Source: Celeribacter litoreus
Lineage (GTDB): Bacteria > Pseudomonadota > Alphaproteobacteria > Rhodobacterales > Rhodobacteraceae
Length of the DNA stretch: 64,000 nt
Direction: 5' to 3'
NCBI RefSeq assembly: GCF_020165855.1
Contig: NZ_JAIUFY010000008.1
Location: 186,001 to 250,000 of the forward strand
Shown here in pieces: positions 24,395-33,246 of this stretch (the stretch's first letter is position 1; each line of letters begins with the position of its first letter). The notes under the pieces were generated by a model. That model was given only the letters and a program-made list of their open reading frames with translations. It was not told the origin of the DNA and did not search any database. A program made the translations under genes and the position numbers.

Positions 24395-26034
24395 TGACCG
24401 CCGACACCACCAAAGACCGCCTCTATCTCTACGACACGACGCTCCGTGACGGGCAGCAGACGCAAGGCGTGCAGTTTTCGACCGAGGAGAAGCACCAGAT
24501 CGCGGAGGCGCTCGATCATCTCGGTGTCGATTACATCGAAGGCGGCTGGCCGGGGGCGAACCCGACGGACAGTGAGTTCTTCGCAGAAGCTCCTGAGACC
24601 AAAGCAACATTCACAGCTTTCGGGATGACCAAACGTGCAGGGCGGTCCGCCGAGAATGACGAAGTGCTGGCCGGTGTGCTCAATGCGGGGACGGGCAGCG
24701 TGTGCCTCGTCGGCAAGACGCATGACTTCCACGTCACGACCGCGCTCGGCATCACGCTTGAGGAAAATCTCGACAACATCTCCAAATCCGTCGCGCATCT
24801 GATCGCGCAGGGGCGGGAGGCGCTGTTTGACGCGGAGCATTTCTTTGACGGTTTCAAGGCCAACCCCGACTACGCGATTGCCTGTTGCAAGGCGGCGTAT
24901 GAGGCGGGCGCGCGGTGGGTTGTTCTGTGCGACACCAACGGCGGCGCGCTGCCGGGTGAGGTATATCAGATCACGCTCAAGGTCATTGAAGCGGGCATTC
25001 CGGGTGATCGCCTCGGCATCCATACCCATGACGATACCGGCAACGCGGTCGCGAATAGTCTCGCCGCCGTCAACGCCGGTGCGCGGCAGGTGCAGGGGAC
25101 GCTCAATGGTCTCGGCGAGCGCTGCGGCAATGCGAACCTGACGACGCTCATCCCGACGTTCAAACTCAAGGAACCGTATCGTTCCATGCTCGACATCGGT
25201 GTGACGGATGAGGTGCTGCAGGACCTCGTAAAGACCTCGCGGATGCTCGACGACATTCTGAACCGCGTGCCGCTGCGCTCTGCGCCCTATGTCGGCGCGT
25301 CGGCGTTTGCGCATAAGGCGGGGCTTCATGCTTCGGCCATTCTCAAAGACCCGACGACCTATGAACACATCCCGCCGGAGACCGTGGGCAATGCGCGGAT
25401 CGTGCCGATGTCAAATCAGGCGGGCCAGTCGAACCTGCGCAAGCGTCTCTCTGATATGGGTATGGATGTCTCCGAGAAGGCCGATCTGGGCCGCATCCTC
25501 GACCGGATCAAGGCGCGGGAATCCGAAGGCTATTCCTACGACACCGCGCAGGCGTCTTTCGAGCTGGAAGCCCGCCGTGAATTGGGTGTCATGCCGAAGT
25601 TCTTCGAGGTGGAGCGCTACCGCGCCACGGTCGAACGTCGCAAGGACGCAAAGGGCCGCGAAATTCATCTCTCCGAGGTGACGGTCGTCGTGAACATTGC
25701 GGGCGAGCGGCATTTGTCGGTGTCCGAGGGGATCATGGCGGACGGCAATGACGGGGGTCCGGTGAACGCGCTGTCCAAGGCGTTGGTGAAAGATCTCGGG
25801 CCCTATTCCGACATGATCACCGACATGGAACTCGTTGATTTTAAAGTGCGTATCACGAACGGCGGGACCGAGGCGCGCACGCGCGTCATCATCGACCACG
25901 AGGACAGTCTCGGGCGGCGTTGGTCTACGGTGGGCGTGTCGTCGAACATAATCGACGCGTCTTTTGAGGCGCTTCTCGATGCGGTGCTGTGGAAGCTGAC
26001 GCGCGACGGCGCGCAGGCATTGGGCGCGGAGTAA
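24394..26034 (+). CDS. cimA: (R)-citramalate synthase
   Basis: 546 aa. LYDTTLRDGQQTQGVQFS at the start, HTHDDTGNAVANSLAA and GNANLTTLIP place it in the HMG-CoA lyase-like/isopropylmalate synthase superfamily; the length and HIPPETVGNARIVPMSNQAGQSN are typical of CimA. It condenses pyruvate with acetyl-CoA to citramalate, giving threonine-independent isoleucine precursors. The C-terminal LeuA-type allosteric domain (about 420-530) is present, suggesting isoleucine feedback. Coupled to cysS by TGATG overlap. Confidence 0.94.
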   Translation: MTADTTKDRLYLYDTTLRDGQQTQGVQFSTEEKHQIAEALDHLGVDYIEGGWPGANPTDSEFFAEAPETKATFTAFGMTKRAGRSAENDEVLAGVLNAGTGSVCLVGKTHDFHVTTALGITLEENLDNISKSVAHLIAQGREALFDAEHFFDGFKANPDYAIACCKAAYEAGARWVVLCDTNGGALPGEVYQITLKVIEAGIPGDRLGIHTHDDTGNAVANSLAAVNAGARQVQGTLNGLGERCGNANLTTLIPTFKLKEPYRSMLDIGVTDEVLQDLVKTSRMLDDILNRVPLRSAPYVGASAFAHKAGLHASAILKDPTTYEHIPPETVGNARIVPMSNQAGQSNLRKRLSDMGMDVSEKADLGRILDRIKARESEGYSYDTAQASFELEARRELGVMPKFFEVERYRATVERRKDAKGREIHLSEVTVVVNIAGERHLSVSEGIMADGNDGGPVNALSKALVKDLGPYSDMITDMELVDFKVRITNGGTEARTRVIIDHEDSLGRRWSTVGVSSNIIDASFEALLDAVLWKLTRDGAQALGAE

Positions 26035-26037
26035 GAC

Positions 26038-26817
26038 ATGAGCATTCAGGCCTGCGCAGAGATCGTTCACAAGGGAGATGAGGCACGGTTTCGTGCGACG
26101 ATGGCGGCCCCTGTGGCGGCGCGGGAAGTGTTGTTCCCGATCCATGCGTTTTGTCTCGAGGTTGCGAAAGCGCCGTGGGTCACGAAAGAGGCTATGATCG
26201 CGGAAATGCGGCTCCAGTTCTGGCGCGATGTGTTGCAGGAGAAGATCGACGGCAAACCGGCGCGTGCACATGAGGTGGCGGCGCCGCTGGTGGCGGTTCT
26301 GGACGAGGCATCGGCGGAGGCGCTTGATGCCTCGGTGACGGCGCGGCAGTGGGACATTTACCGCGACCCGCATGAGGATGCGGAGGCGTTTCAGCGCTAT
26401 CTTCATGCGTCTTATGTGATCCCGATGCATGTCGCGGCCCGTAAATTGGGCGCACCAGAGAGCGCATCAAAGGCGCTCAATCGTCTCGGCTATGCAGGGG
26501 CGCTCGCAAGGTATCTGATGGCGATCCCGGGTTTGCAGTCGGCGGGGCGTATTCCGCTGGTTGATGGCCGTCCGGAGGCAGTGGCGGCGCTGGCGAAAGA
26601 GGCGCTTGAACAGGGGCGTTGGGGGGCTCAGGCGCTCAGCAAACTGTCCAAAACCGCACGCGCCCCGATGCTCGATGCAGTGATGCATTTGCCGGTGTTG
26701 AAACAGGCGGCAAAAACTCCGGAGGTCGTGATCGACGGGCAGCTCGGGATGGGGCCGCTCAAAACCGCGCTGCGCCTCACGTGGGCGTCGCAAGGACCGA
26801 CGTGGAAGTTTTTCTGA
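26038..26817 (+). CDS. squalene/phytoene synthase family protein (NDUFAF6-like)
   Basis: 259 aa. All-helical isoprenoid-synthase-like protein: IHAFCLEVAKAPWVTKEAMIAEMRLQFWRD and GYAGALARYLMAIPGL align with the PF00494 family. The Asp-rich DxxxD motifs of true phytoene/squalene synthases are not evident (EVAKA and LMAIP stand in their place), so I favour the NDUFAF6-like branch linked to complex I assembly over a terpene enzyme. It starts 3 bp after cimA, in the same operon. Confidence 0.8.
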   Translation: MSIQACAEIVHKGDEARFRATMAAPVAAREVLFPIHAFCLEVAKAPWVTKEAMIAEMRLQFWRDVLQEKIDGKPARAHEVAAPLVAVLDEASAEALDASVTARQWDIYRDPHEDAEAFQRYLHASYVIPMHVAARKLGAPESASKALNRLGYAGALARYLMAIPGLQSAGRIPLVDGRPEAVAALAKEALEQGRWGAQALSKLSKTARAPMLDAVMHLPVLKQAAKTPEVVIDGQLGMGPLKTALRLTWASQGPTWKFF

Positions 26818-26821
26818 ACCG

Positions 26822-27046
26822 TCAGGCCTTGGGTTTCTGAACTTCAGCCAAGATGAACACGCGGATCGCTGAGGCGAGGCCCGTTTCCACGTCCCGCGTT
26901 GCGTCGATCTCTGCAGCCAACTCGTTGATGGCGATCCCGCGGGCCTTGGCGATGTTGCGAAAGGCGGTCCAGAAGGCGTCTTCGAGGGACACAGACGTGC
27001 GGTGCCCGCGCAGCGTCAGGGACCGTTTGACAGGGCGACCGCTCAT
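26822..27046 (-). CDS. ribbon-helix-helix domain protein (RHH_4)
   Basis: 74 aa. The sequence VKRSLTLRGHRTSVSLEDAFWTAFRNIAKARGIAINELAAEID matches the RHH_4 (PF13467) family common in alphaproteobacteria; such domains bind DNA as dimers with the beta-strand TSVSL. No toxin partner is adjacent. Overlaps the upstream DUF4169 gene by 4 bp (ATGA), so the two are co-translated. Confidence 0.88.
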   Translation of the reverse strand: MSGRPVKRSLTLRGHRTSVSLEDAFWTAFRNIAKARGIAINELAAEIDATRDVETGLASAIRVFILAEVQKPKA

Positions 27047-27222
27047 TTCGGGTCCCGCTCATGCCCGTCGAGATCGGATTTGGCCTTGTCTGCACGCGCC
27101 TTTTCCAGATCACGCTCCGCTTTTGTGCGTCCGAATTTTACAGCGTTTTCATCAGCCCGCGTGCGTTTGGCATCGCGGGCTTTTTGTTTGCGAAAACGGT
27201 TGAGGTTCGTGACGTTGCTCAT
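27043..27222 (-). CDS. DUF4169 family small protein
   Basis: 59 aa, very charged: MSNVTNLNRFRKQKARDAKR then AEREL-type repeats (KFGRTKAERDLEKARADKAKSDLDGHE). This is the DUF4169 family, conserved in alphaproteobacteria and often next to the RHH_4 protein as here. Function unknown; likely a soluble helical protein. Start at 27222. Confidence 0.85.
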   Translation of the reverse strand: MSNVTNLNRFRKQKARDAKRTRADENAVKFGRTKAERDLEKARADKAKSDLDGHERDPK

Positions 27223-27251
27223 GGGGTGTATGAATACCGCAAGAGCGCGTC

Positions 27252-28241
27252 TCACGCCAGTTCCAAAACGGGCCCGTTCAGGAGATCCATAATATCGTCG
27301 AAATATCCGCCGGAGCGGGCAGGGCGCAGCGGGTCGGAGGTCAGCGCAACGGCGAGGTTCAGATCCGGATGCGCGGCGATGATCTGGCCGCCGTAACCAC
27401 GGGCGAGGATGTAGCCGCGATCTGTCAGGAACCAGCCGTAGCCATAGGACATGCCTGACCACGGAGAGCGCGTGCGCGGTCTCGTTGAGGCGCTGATCCA
27501 GCTTTGCGGCAGGACCGTGGTGCCCTCATAGGTGCCGCCGTCGCGCATCATGACAGCGATTTTGAGCATCGCACGTGGAGTGAGGGCCATTTCATTGCCA
27601 CCCATGTAGTAGCCCTGCGGATCGCGGGTCCACGGCGGAATGTCGATGCCAAGGGTCTGCCCGAGGACACGGCGGGCTTGGGACAGGAGGCTTTCGCCTG
27701 TCGCCTCAGTGAGCGCCGCGCCGAGGATATGTGTGGAGCCAGTCGAATAGATCATCCGTCCGCCGGGGGCGGCGACCATCTCGCGCGAGAGCGCGTTTGC
27801 GACCCAATTGTTGGAGGCGACCCATCCGCCGTAATTCGCGCCGGACGTGGCCTCGAGACCGGCGCGGAGGCTCACGAGATCTTCCATCGTGATGTCTGGC
27901 ACGCGCGGGTCGGTGTCAGACGGAATGAGGCGCGGGGCGACAGTCGAAAGCGGGGCGTCTACAGATGCGATTACGCCCGAGGCAATCGCGTCCCCGAGCA
28001 GGAGGCCCACGAGGCTCTTGGAACAGCTTTTGATATTCGCCAAACGATCTAGCCCGCTGCCTCGCGGCGCTTCGGCAAAAACGATCTCATCCCCTCGCTG
28101 AACCTGTAGGGAGTGGAGTTGATCCAGACTGGCGATACGTGTGGAGAGGTCAGTGAGCGTGCCCTGCGCCCGCAGGGTCGCGGGGGAGGAGAGCAGGGCG
28201 GATGCAGCGGCTGCACGGGCGAGGAAGTGACGGCGTTTCAT
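27252..28241 (-). CDS. serine hydrolase of the beta-lactamase/penicillin-binding fold (class C-like)
   Basis: 329 aa. N-terminus MKRRHFLARAAAASALLSSPATLRAQ has a twin-arginine-like RRHFL motif and an AxA-type cleavage site, so it is probably exported, perhaps by Tat. The SxxK motif is in IKSCSKSLVG, a Tyr-containing second motif is probably in MIYSTGSTH, and GYGWFLTDRGYILARGYGGQ forms the last strand region with the usual third motif degenerate. It could be an esterase or a D-amino-acid peptidase-like enzyme; true beta-lactamase activity is not implied. Confidence 0.85.
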   Translation of the reverse strand: MKRRHFLARAAAASALLSSPATLRAQGTLTDLSTRIASLDQLHSLQVQRGDEIVFAEAPRGSGLDRLANIKSCSKSLVGLLLGDAIASGVIASVDAPLSTVAPRLIPSDTDPRVPDITMEDLVSLRAGLEATSGANYGGWVASNNWVANALSREMVAAPGGRMIYSTGSTHILGAALTEATGESLLSQARRVLGQTLGIDIPPWTRDPQGYYMGGNEMALTPRAMLKIAVMMRDGGTYEGTTVLPQSWISASTRPRTRSPWSGMSYGYGWFLTDRGYILARGYGGQIIAAHPDLNLAVALTSDPLRPARSGGYFDDIMDLLNGPVLELA

Positions 28242-28297
28242 AGTGCGGGAGATAGCCCATGCGACGGGATTGACCAGTGAGACGCGACGTAAAGAGA

Positions 28298-28322
28298 ATG
28301 CGCCCCGAAGGGCGCATCCTTT
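28298..28322 (-). terminator. terminator between two minus-strand genes
   Basis: Perfect 8-bp arms ATGCGCCC / GGGCGCAT with a CGAA loop, 23 bp beyond the stop of the 28345-29088 gene. The plus-strand side carries CCTTTT; on the minus strand the following bases are TCTCTTT. Confidence 0.65.
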
Positions 28323-28344
28323 TCTCCCCCCAAAGACGGGAGTG

Positions 28345-29088
28345 TCAGCCGTGACCTGCCAGAATGGCGAGACGGATTTCTTCAGCATCCGCCGCGATGG
28401 TTTCCATTTCAGCGTCTGTCATTTCAACTTCGAAGATGACCGTGAGGGCTTCGACGGTCTCAACGGTGATCAGAACCGTTTTATCCGATGCTGCCCCGAG
28501 GAAGGCCGCGAGAAGCGTAGCGACGTCGTTGTCTACGCCGAGAGCATCGAGCGGGTCTTCACCGTTCAGATATGCGTCGTAAAGCGCAAGGTTCTGAAGC
28601 GGGCTGTCCACAAACGGCACTTTGTCGAAATAGGTTTTCAGGACGTAGACCATCTGGTCGTGGGTCAGGTTGTAGAAGTCCGCACCGTCTGCGAGTTCGG
28701 TGAGGCTTTCTGCCAGCGCCTGTTCCAGAACGTGATCAGGAGACCGCGCCACGTTCAGACGTCCAAGTTCGATTTCCGGAATGCCTTCGGAAGCCCACGT
28801 CGGTGCGCCATCGCCTGCGGTTTCGTCGCCTTGACCTGCGCGCGGGCCGTCGCCGTCGCTGTCATCACCCGGTCCGCCCTGACCGGCGCCATTGGAGCCG
28901 TCAGTGCGATCATCGTCCGGACCGCCGTGACCTGCGCCGGATCCGCTACCGTCCTCCAAAGCATAGGCTGGAGTGACGAAATCAAAATCCGTCACATAGC
29001 CAACATAGCCGAGCACAAGCGCCCCAAGCGCGATTGCGGTCAGCGGGGTGAGCAACAGGGTATCGTTGAGTTTGAAAGCGTGTCTCAT
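28345..29088 (-). CDS. unrecognised exported protein with Gly/Asp-rich linker
   Basis: 247 aa. One N-terminal hydrophobic segment (about 12-35) that could be an anchor or signal, ending near PAYALEDG. Then a low-complexity Gly/Asp/Ser stretch (about 46-92) that might bind calcium or act as a spacer. The C-terminal half is acidic and helical (GRLNVARSPDHVLEQALAESLTEL..., then VEALTVIFEVEMTDAEMETIAADAEEI). I recall similar proteins in other Roseobacter-group genomes but know no function. Start at 29088 with GGAGGTTCAAATG. It stands alone, with a terminator behind it. Confidence 0.8.
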   Translation of the reverse strand: MRHAFKLNDTLLLTPLTAIALGALVLGYVGYVTDFDFVTPAYALEDGSGSGAGHGGPDDDRTDGSNGAGQGGPGDDSDGDGPRAGQGDETAGDGAPTWASEGIPEIELGRLNVARSPDHVLEQALAESLTELADGADFYNLTHDQMVYVLKTYFDKVPFVDSPLQNLALYDAYLNGEDPLDALGVDNDVATLLAAFLGAASDKTVLITVETVEALTVIFEVEMTDAEMETIAADAEEIRLAILAGHG

Positions 29089-29335
29089 TTGAACCTCCCC
29101 TCCAAATTTTGACCACGCTTTATTGTGACTCCGAAATGAGGGTTTGTCCTTGATCTGGAGGGGTGCGTTTCTGCGGAGTGGTGCGCGGCGATGCGGAAAG
29201 CGCGGCTGCTCGCCAATTGGCGCGGTAGGTAGAAAACGGGTTTTGGTGTATGGTTGGGGCAGGGGTAGGGACCGCATGGCGGACAAGTTGTCCAACCGAG
29301 CATGAGAAAATCGATCTAGGGAGGACGATCTCATG

Positions 29336-29647
29336 ATGGTTGCGCATTGGCATATCCAGGCCAAATTTGGATACAAACAGACAGTGATTGATCTGCTCAA
29401 GGAGTGGATGGCTGAAATTGGACCGCAAACGGGTCTTGATGTCTCGAAAGAGCGGATTTTGACGGGTTCGGTCGGGGCCTGTGAATCCGAGATCGTGAGT
29501 GAAATCCACGTTGCCAATCTCACTGAACTCGACGGGATGTTCGCGAAACTTGCGGGGATCAAAATGCACGCCGATTGGGGCCGCAAGATGAGCGACCATG
29601 TCGTCTCGGGGACCAATTACTGGCATGTCTATCGTGTTGTAGACTAA
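29336..29647 (+). CDS. unrecognised 103-aa protein, possibly a dimeric alpha/beta-barrel
   Basis: The protein starts MVAHWHIQAKFGYKQTVIDLL and ends TNYWHVYRVVD. The strand-helix-strand-strand-helix-strand pattern predicted by eye, with aromatic ends, is like the ferredoxin-like dimeric alpha/beta-barrel (NIPSNAP or ABM) proteins, but no diagnostic residue proves it. GGGAGGACGA lies upstream; an ATG one codon earlier (29333) is equally possible. It is convergent with fumC and shares the terminator between them. Confidence 0.7.
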   Translation: MVAHWHIQAKFGYKQTVIDLLKEWMAEIGPQTGLDVSKERILTGSVGACESEIVSEIHVANLTELDGMFAKLAGIKMHADWGRKMSDHVVSGTNYWHVYRVVD

Positions 29648-29651
29648 CAAA

Positions 29652-29677
29652 AAAGGGCGACCCGAGGGCCGCCCTTT
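29652..29677. terminator. bidirectional terminator between 29336 gene and fumC
   Basis: 8-bp arms AAAGGGCG / CGCCCTTT. On the minus strand it is followed by a run of T (TTTTTTG), making it a strong fumC terminator; on the plus strand the T-run is short. Confidence 0.88.
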
Positions 29678-29709
29678 CAAAGCACTGTGCTGAGTGCTTA
29701 AATTCTGTA

Positions 29710-31104
<1,395 letters not shown>

Positions 31105-31144
31105 CGAGACATTCTCCCTGATGTGGGCCAAACTTTCGACGTAG

Positions 31145-31173
31145 GCTATACGCGGACCAAAGCATAGATGCAA
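31145..31173 (-). promoter_or_regulatory. fumC promoter
   Basis: Minus strand: -35 TTGCAT (31168-31173), 17-bp spacer, -10 TATAGC (31145-31150), about 41 bp before the fumC ATG. Confidence 0.65.
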
Positions 31174-31191
31174 TGTATACGGACGTATACA
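31174..31191. promoter_or_regulatory. perfect palindrome abutting the fumC -35 box
   Basis: TGTATACG-GA-CGTATACA: 8-bp arms with a 2-bp centre, directly upstream of the -35 hexamer. GntR-family regulators commonly bind TGTATACA-like dyads, so a GntR-type activator or repressor is a reasonable guess; no such gene is adjacent. Confidence 0.6.
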
Positions 31192-31269
31192 GGGGGTTGT
31201 TTGCGCTAAAATCAAGGAAAATTGCGCCGATTGCCACAAGGCGCTTTATCGCGCCGAGGCTCTGCCAAC

Positions 31270-31290
31270 AAAAAAGGCCCCTGAGGGCCA
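31270..31290 (-). terminator. terminator of sspB
   Basis: Minus strand: GGCCC-TCAG-GGGCC followed by TTTTTT, 5 bp beyond the sspB stop. Confidence 0.85.
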
Positions 31291-31294
31291 TTTC

Positions 31295-31792
31295 TTATTT
31301 GCGGAATTTGTCGAGAGAGACGATTTCGGCCTCTTTCGGACCGCTGTCTTTCGCCGCCGGTTCGTCGTCTTTCGGCTCAAAACTCGCGACCTCGGCGTCG
31401 TGCGGGATGTCGTCCTCGTCCATCTCGTCCGCGTCGTAATCCTGCGTCTCAAACCGCAGGCCGAATTCGACAGAGGGATCCACAAAGGTGCGCACCGCGT
31501 CATAAGGAATGTAAAGAGGCTCCGGATTGTCGCCGAAATTCAGGGTGATAGAGAATCCGTCCTCGGTGACGTCGAGGTTGTCGAACCAGTGCTGGATCAC
31601 AATGGTCATCTCTTCGGGGTAGCGATCCGACAACCAATCCGCCAGTTCGACATCCGGATGCATGGTGTCGAAGGTGATAAAGAAATGATGATCCCCGGGC
31701 AGGCCGTCAGCAGCCACGCCTTCGAGCACTTTACGGATCAGGCCGCGCATGGCGCTGTGCATGAGGTTTCCGTAGTCGATTGAGTCCGACAT
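31295..31792 (-). CDS. sspB: SspB-like ClpXP adaptor (alpha-proteobacterial type)
   Basis: 165 aa. The N-terminal 110 residues form the SspB fold (MRGLIRKVLEGVAADGLPGDHHFFITFDT..., EEMTIVIQHWFDNL, FSITLNFGDNPEPLYIPYDAVRTFVDPSVEFGLRF). A long acidic linker (about 118-150) leads to a basic/hydrophobic tail (EAEIVSLDKFRK) of the type that docks on the ClpX zinc-binding domain. It tethers ssrA-tagged proteins to ClpXP. The tmRNA gene lies directly upstream on the same strand. Family length and layout match Caulobacter SspB-alpha. Confidence 0.93.
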   Translation of the reverse strand: MSDSIDYGNLMHSAMRGLIRKVLEGVAADGLPGDHHFFITFDTMHPDVELADWLSDRYPEEMTIVIQHWFDNLDVTEDGFSITLNFGDNPEPLYIPYDAVRTFVDPSVEFGLRFETQDYDADEMDEDDIPHDAEVASFEPKDDEPAAKDSGPKEAEIVSLDKFRK

Positions 31793-32049
31793 CCGTGCGT
31801 CCTTTCTGTCACCGGACCTCTCGAAGTCCGTTCACCTCAGCATAAGAGATTCTGTGGCAGAGGGAAGGGCCGAAGTGATCGTCCGTCGGGCGTCGGCAGT
31901 GTCGGTCCGGTGCGTGACGACGAAAGTCCATGTTTCTTGGATTTCAGGATTTCTTGGGCGCCACTCGCGACAGGAAAGGCACGGGTTTGCACACGCGTCC
32001 AACACAGTCGGAGCGTGAGAATCGGGACGATGATAATTGTAGGAAAGGA

Positions 32050-32395
32050 AATGCAGGTTTCTGTTGCCAGGTACCTGCGAACCCCGCCTTACGCTGCTAG
32101 GCATAAGGGCTTAGATTTCGATATTTCGCACAGCTTACGCTGCGAGAGCCATCGGAGCTTTGTTGTCGTTTGCAACTAGCTTAAGTGAACCGATAACGGT
32201 GGTATCTCACCGAGACAAAGCAAACCCCTTTAGACGTCCGTCGATCCTATTTCGTCCCCATGATCCAACTCGTCAGGGCCTCAAACGAAGGCGCAGGGCG
32301 AGGGGTATTTGGTGGAGACGCCGGGTACCGCCCCCGGGTCCGATCCGCTTATTACGAGCGCGTTTATGTCCATAGTCGGGTTGCCCCGACAACCG
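32050..32395 (-). ncRNA. ssrA: circularly permuted two-piece tmRNA
   Basis: Minus strand order is acceptor piece, spacer, coding piece, as in alphaproteobacterial tmRNA. The acceptor piece runs from about 32395 to 32310, begins with hairpin GTCGGG-GCAA-CCCGAC (32375-32390), and ends with CGTCTCCACCA, CCA at 32310-32312. A roughly 50-nt spacer (32260-32309) is removed. The coding piece starts at 32259 with GGGGACGAAATAGGATCGAC; GGGGACG pairs with CGTCTCC to form the tRNA-like acceptor stem. The tag frame at 32135-32173 encodes ANDNKAPMALAA and a stop, with the usual AND start and ALAA end. The 3' end near 32050 is approximate. Confidence 0.95.
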
Positions 32396-32397
32396 GA

Positions 32398-32426
32398 GAG
32401 GTAAGCCTTTCGGCCGCGTCTTTCAA
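32398..32426 (-). promoter_or_regulatory. tmRNA promoter
   Basis: Minus strand: -35 TTGAAA (32421-32426), 17-bp spacer, -10 TACCTC (32398-32403), a few bases before the predicted tmRNA 5' region. Confidence 0.6.
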
Positions 32427-32492
32427 GAGGAGGCGTGAAATCTGTTCTCTCTCTTTTTGTGATAAGCTGGGGGTGGAGAGGGAGGGTTTGAC

Positions 32493-33188
32493 ATGAAAAC
32501 TGTTCTGATTACCGGAAGTTCAAGCGGCATTGGCCGAGGCTGTGCGCTGCGCTTTGCGAAAGCAGGCTACCGCATCATTGCGCATGGTCGCGACATAGAC
32601 CGTCTGCGGGCTGTGGCAGAGAAGATCGAGGCCGCAGGTGGCACCGCAAAGACCGTCACCGCCGAAATGGGGGATATGGATGACATTGCCCGACTTGCGG
32701 ATGAGGCCACAGAATTCGGGCCGCTCTCGGCGGTCATTCATTGCGCGGCGAAGTTCACCTATGGTCCCGTCGACGTGGCGCGCTTTGAGGATTGGGACAA
32801 GAGCATCGATAGCGTTTTACGCGCGACGATCCGGCTTACGGCCCATACGCTTGAGGCAGTAAAACAGGCGGAAGGGGCGTATGTTTACATTTGCGGGCCA
32901 ACGGCTTGGCTTGGTTGGAAAAATCATGCGATCCACAGCGCCCTCCGGCACGCGCAGGCGGGGTTCGCACGCGCGCTCTTCGAAGACGTCCGCGAGGACG
33001 GAGTGCGCGTGACGCTCATTCATCCGGGATTCGTGAACACACCTGCGAGCAGCCCTGAGGGGAAAGACCGAACCAAAATGATTCAGGTGGAGGATATCGC
33101 GGAGATGATCTTTCAGTCCGTCACCCTGCCAAACACAGCCTGCGTCTCGGAATTGCACCTGCGCCCGCAGCGGTCGCCATACCTCTAA
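32493..33188 (+). CDS. short-chain dehydrogenase/reductase family protein lacking the usual catalytic residues
   Basis: 231 aa with a Rossmann fold: cofactor loop GSSSGIGRG (residues 8-16). The standard catalytic YxxxK is replaced by His148 and Arg152 (in HAIHSALRHAQ), and the usual catalytic Ser position in VYISS reads Cys134-Gly (VYICG); NNAG is replaced by HCAA. So it probably binds NAD(P) but may not catalyse the normal reaction. The rest, for example VRVTLIHPGFVNTP, is well conserved, arguing against simple decay. Starts with GAGGGAGGG before the ATG. Confidence 0.87.
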   Translation: MKTVLITGSSSGIGRGCALRFAKAGYRIIAHGRDIDRLRAVAEKIEAAGGTAKTVTAEMGDMDDIARLADEATEFGPLSAVIHCAAKFTYGPVDVARFEDWDKSIDSVLRATIRLTAHTLEAVKQAEGAYVYICGPTAWLGWKNHAIHSALRHAQAGFARALFEDVREDGVRVTLIHPGFVNTPASSPEGKDRTKMIQVEDIAEMIFQSVTLPNTACVSELHLRPQRSPYL

Positions 33189-33217
33189 AAAAGCGCCACC
33201 CGAAACCGGATGGCGCC
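33187..33217 (-). terminator. terminator of the 33247-34287 gene (convergent gap)
   Basis: Arms GCGCCA (33193-33198) / TGGCGC (33211-33216) plus inner C-G pairs; the minus strand continues into TTTTTT. Confidence 0.8.
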
Positions 33218-33246
33218 AAATCATATCTCTAATTTAAATCAGAGCC

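Noticed and set aside
26822-27222. Toxin-antitoxin pair (ribbon-helix-helix protein plus small charged protein)
   Set aside because: The partner is DUF4169, not a toxin fold, and the pair is a conserved chromosomal combination in alphaproteobacteria.
32160-32496. Two plus-strand frames of 71 and 78 codons upstream of the short-chain dehydrogenase gene
   Set aside because: They are antisense to the tmRNA gene, whose structure and tag frame are unambiguous.
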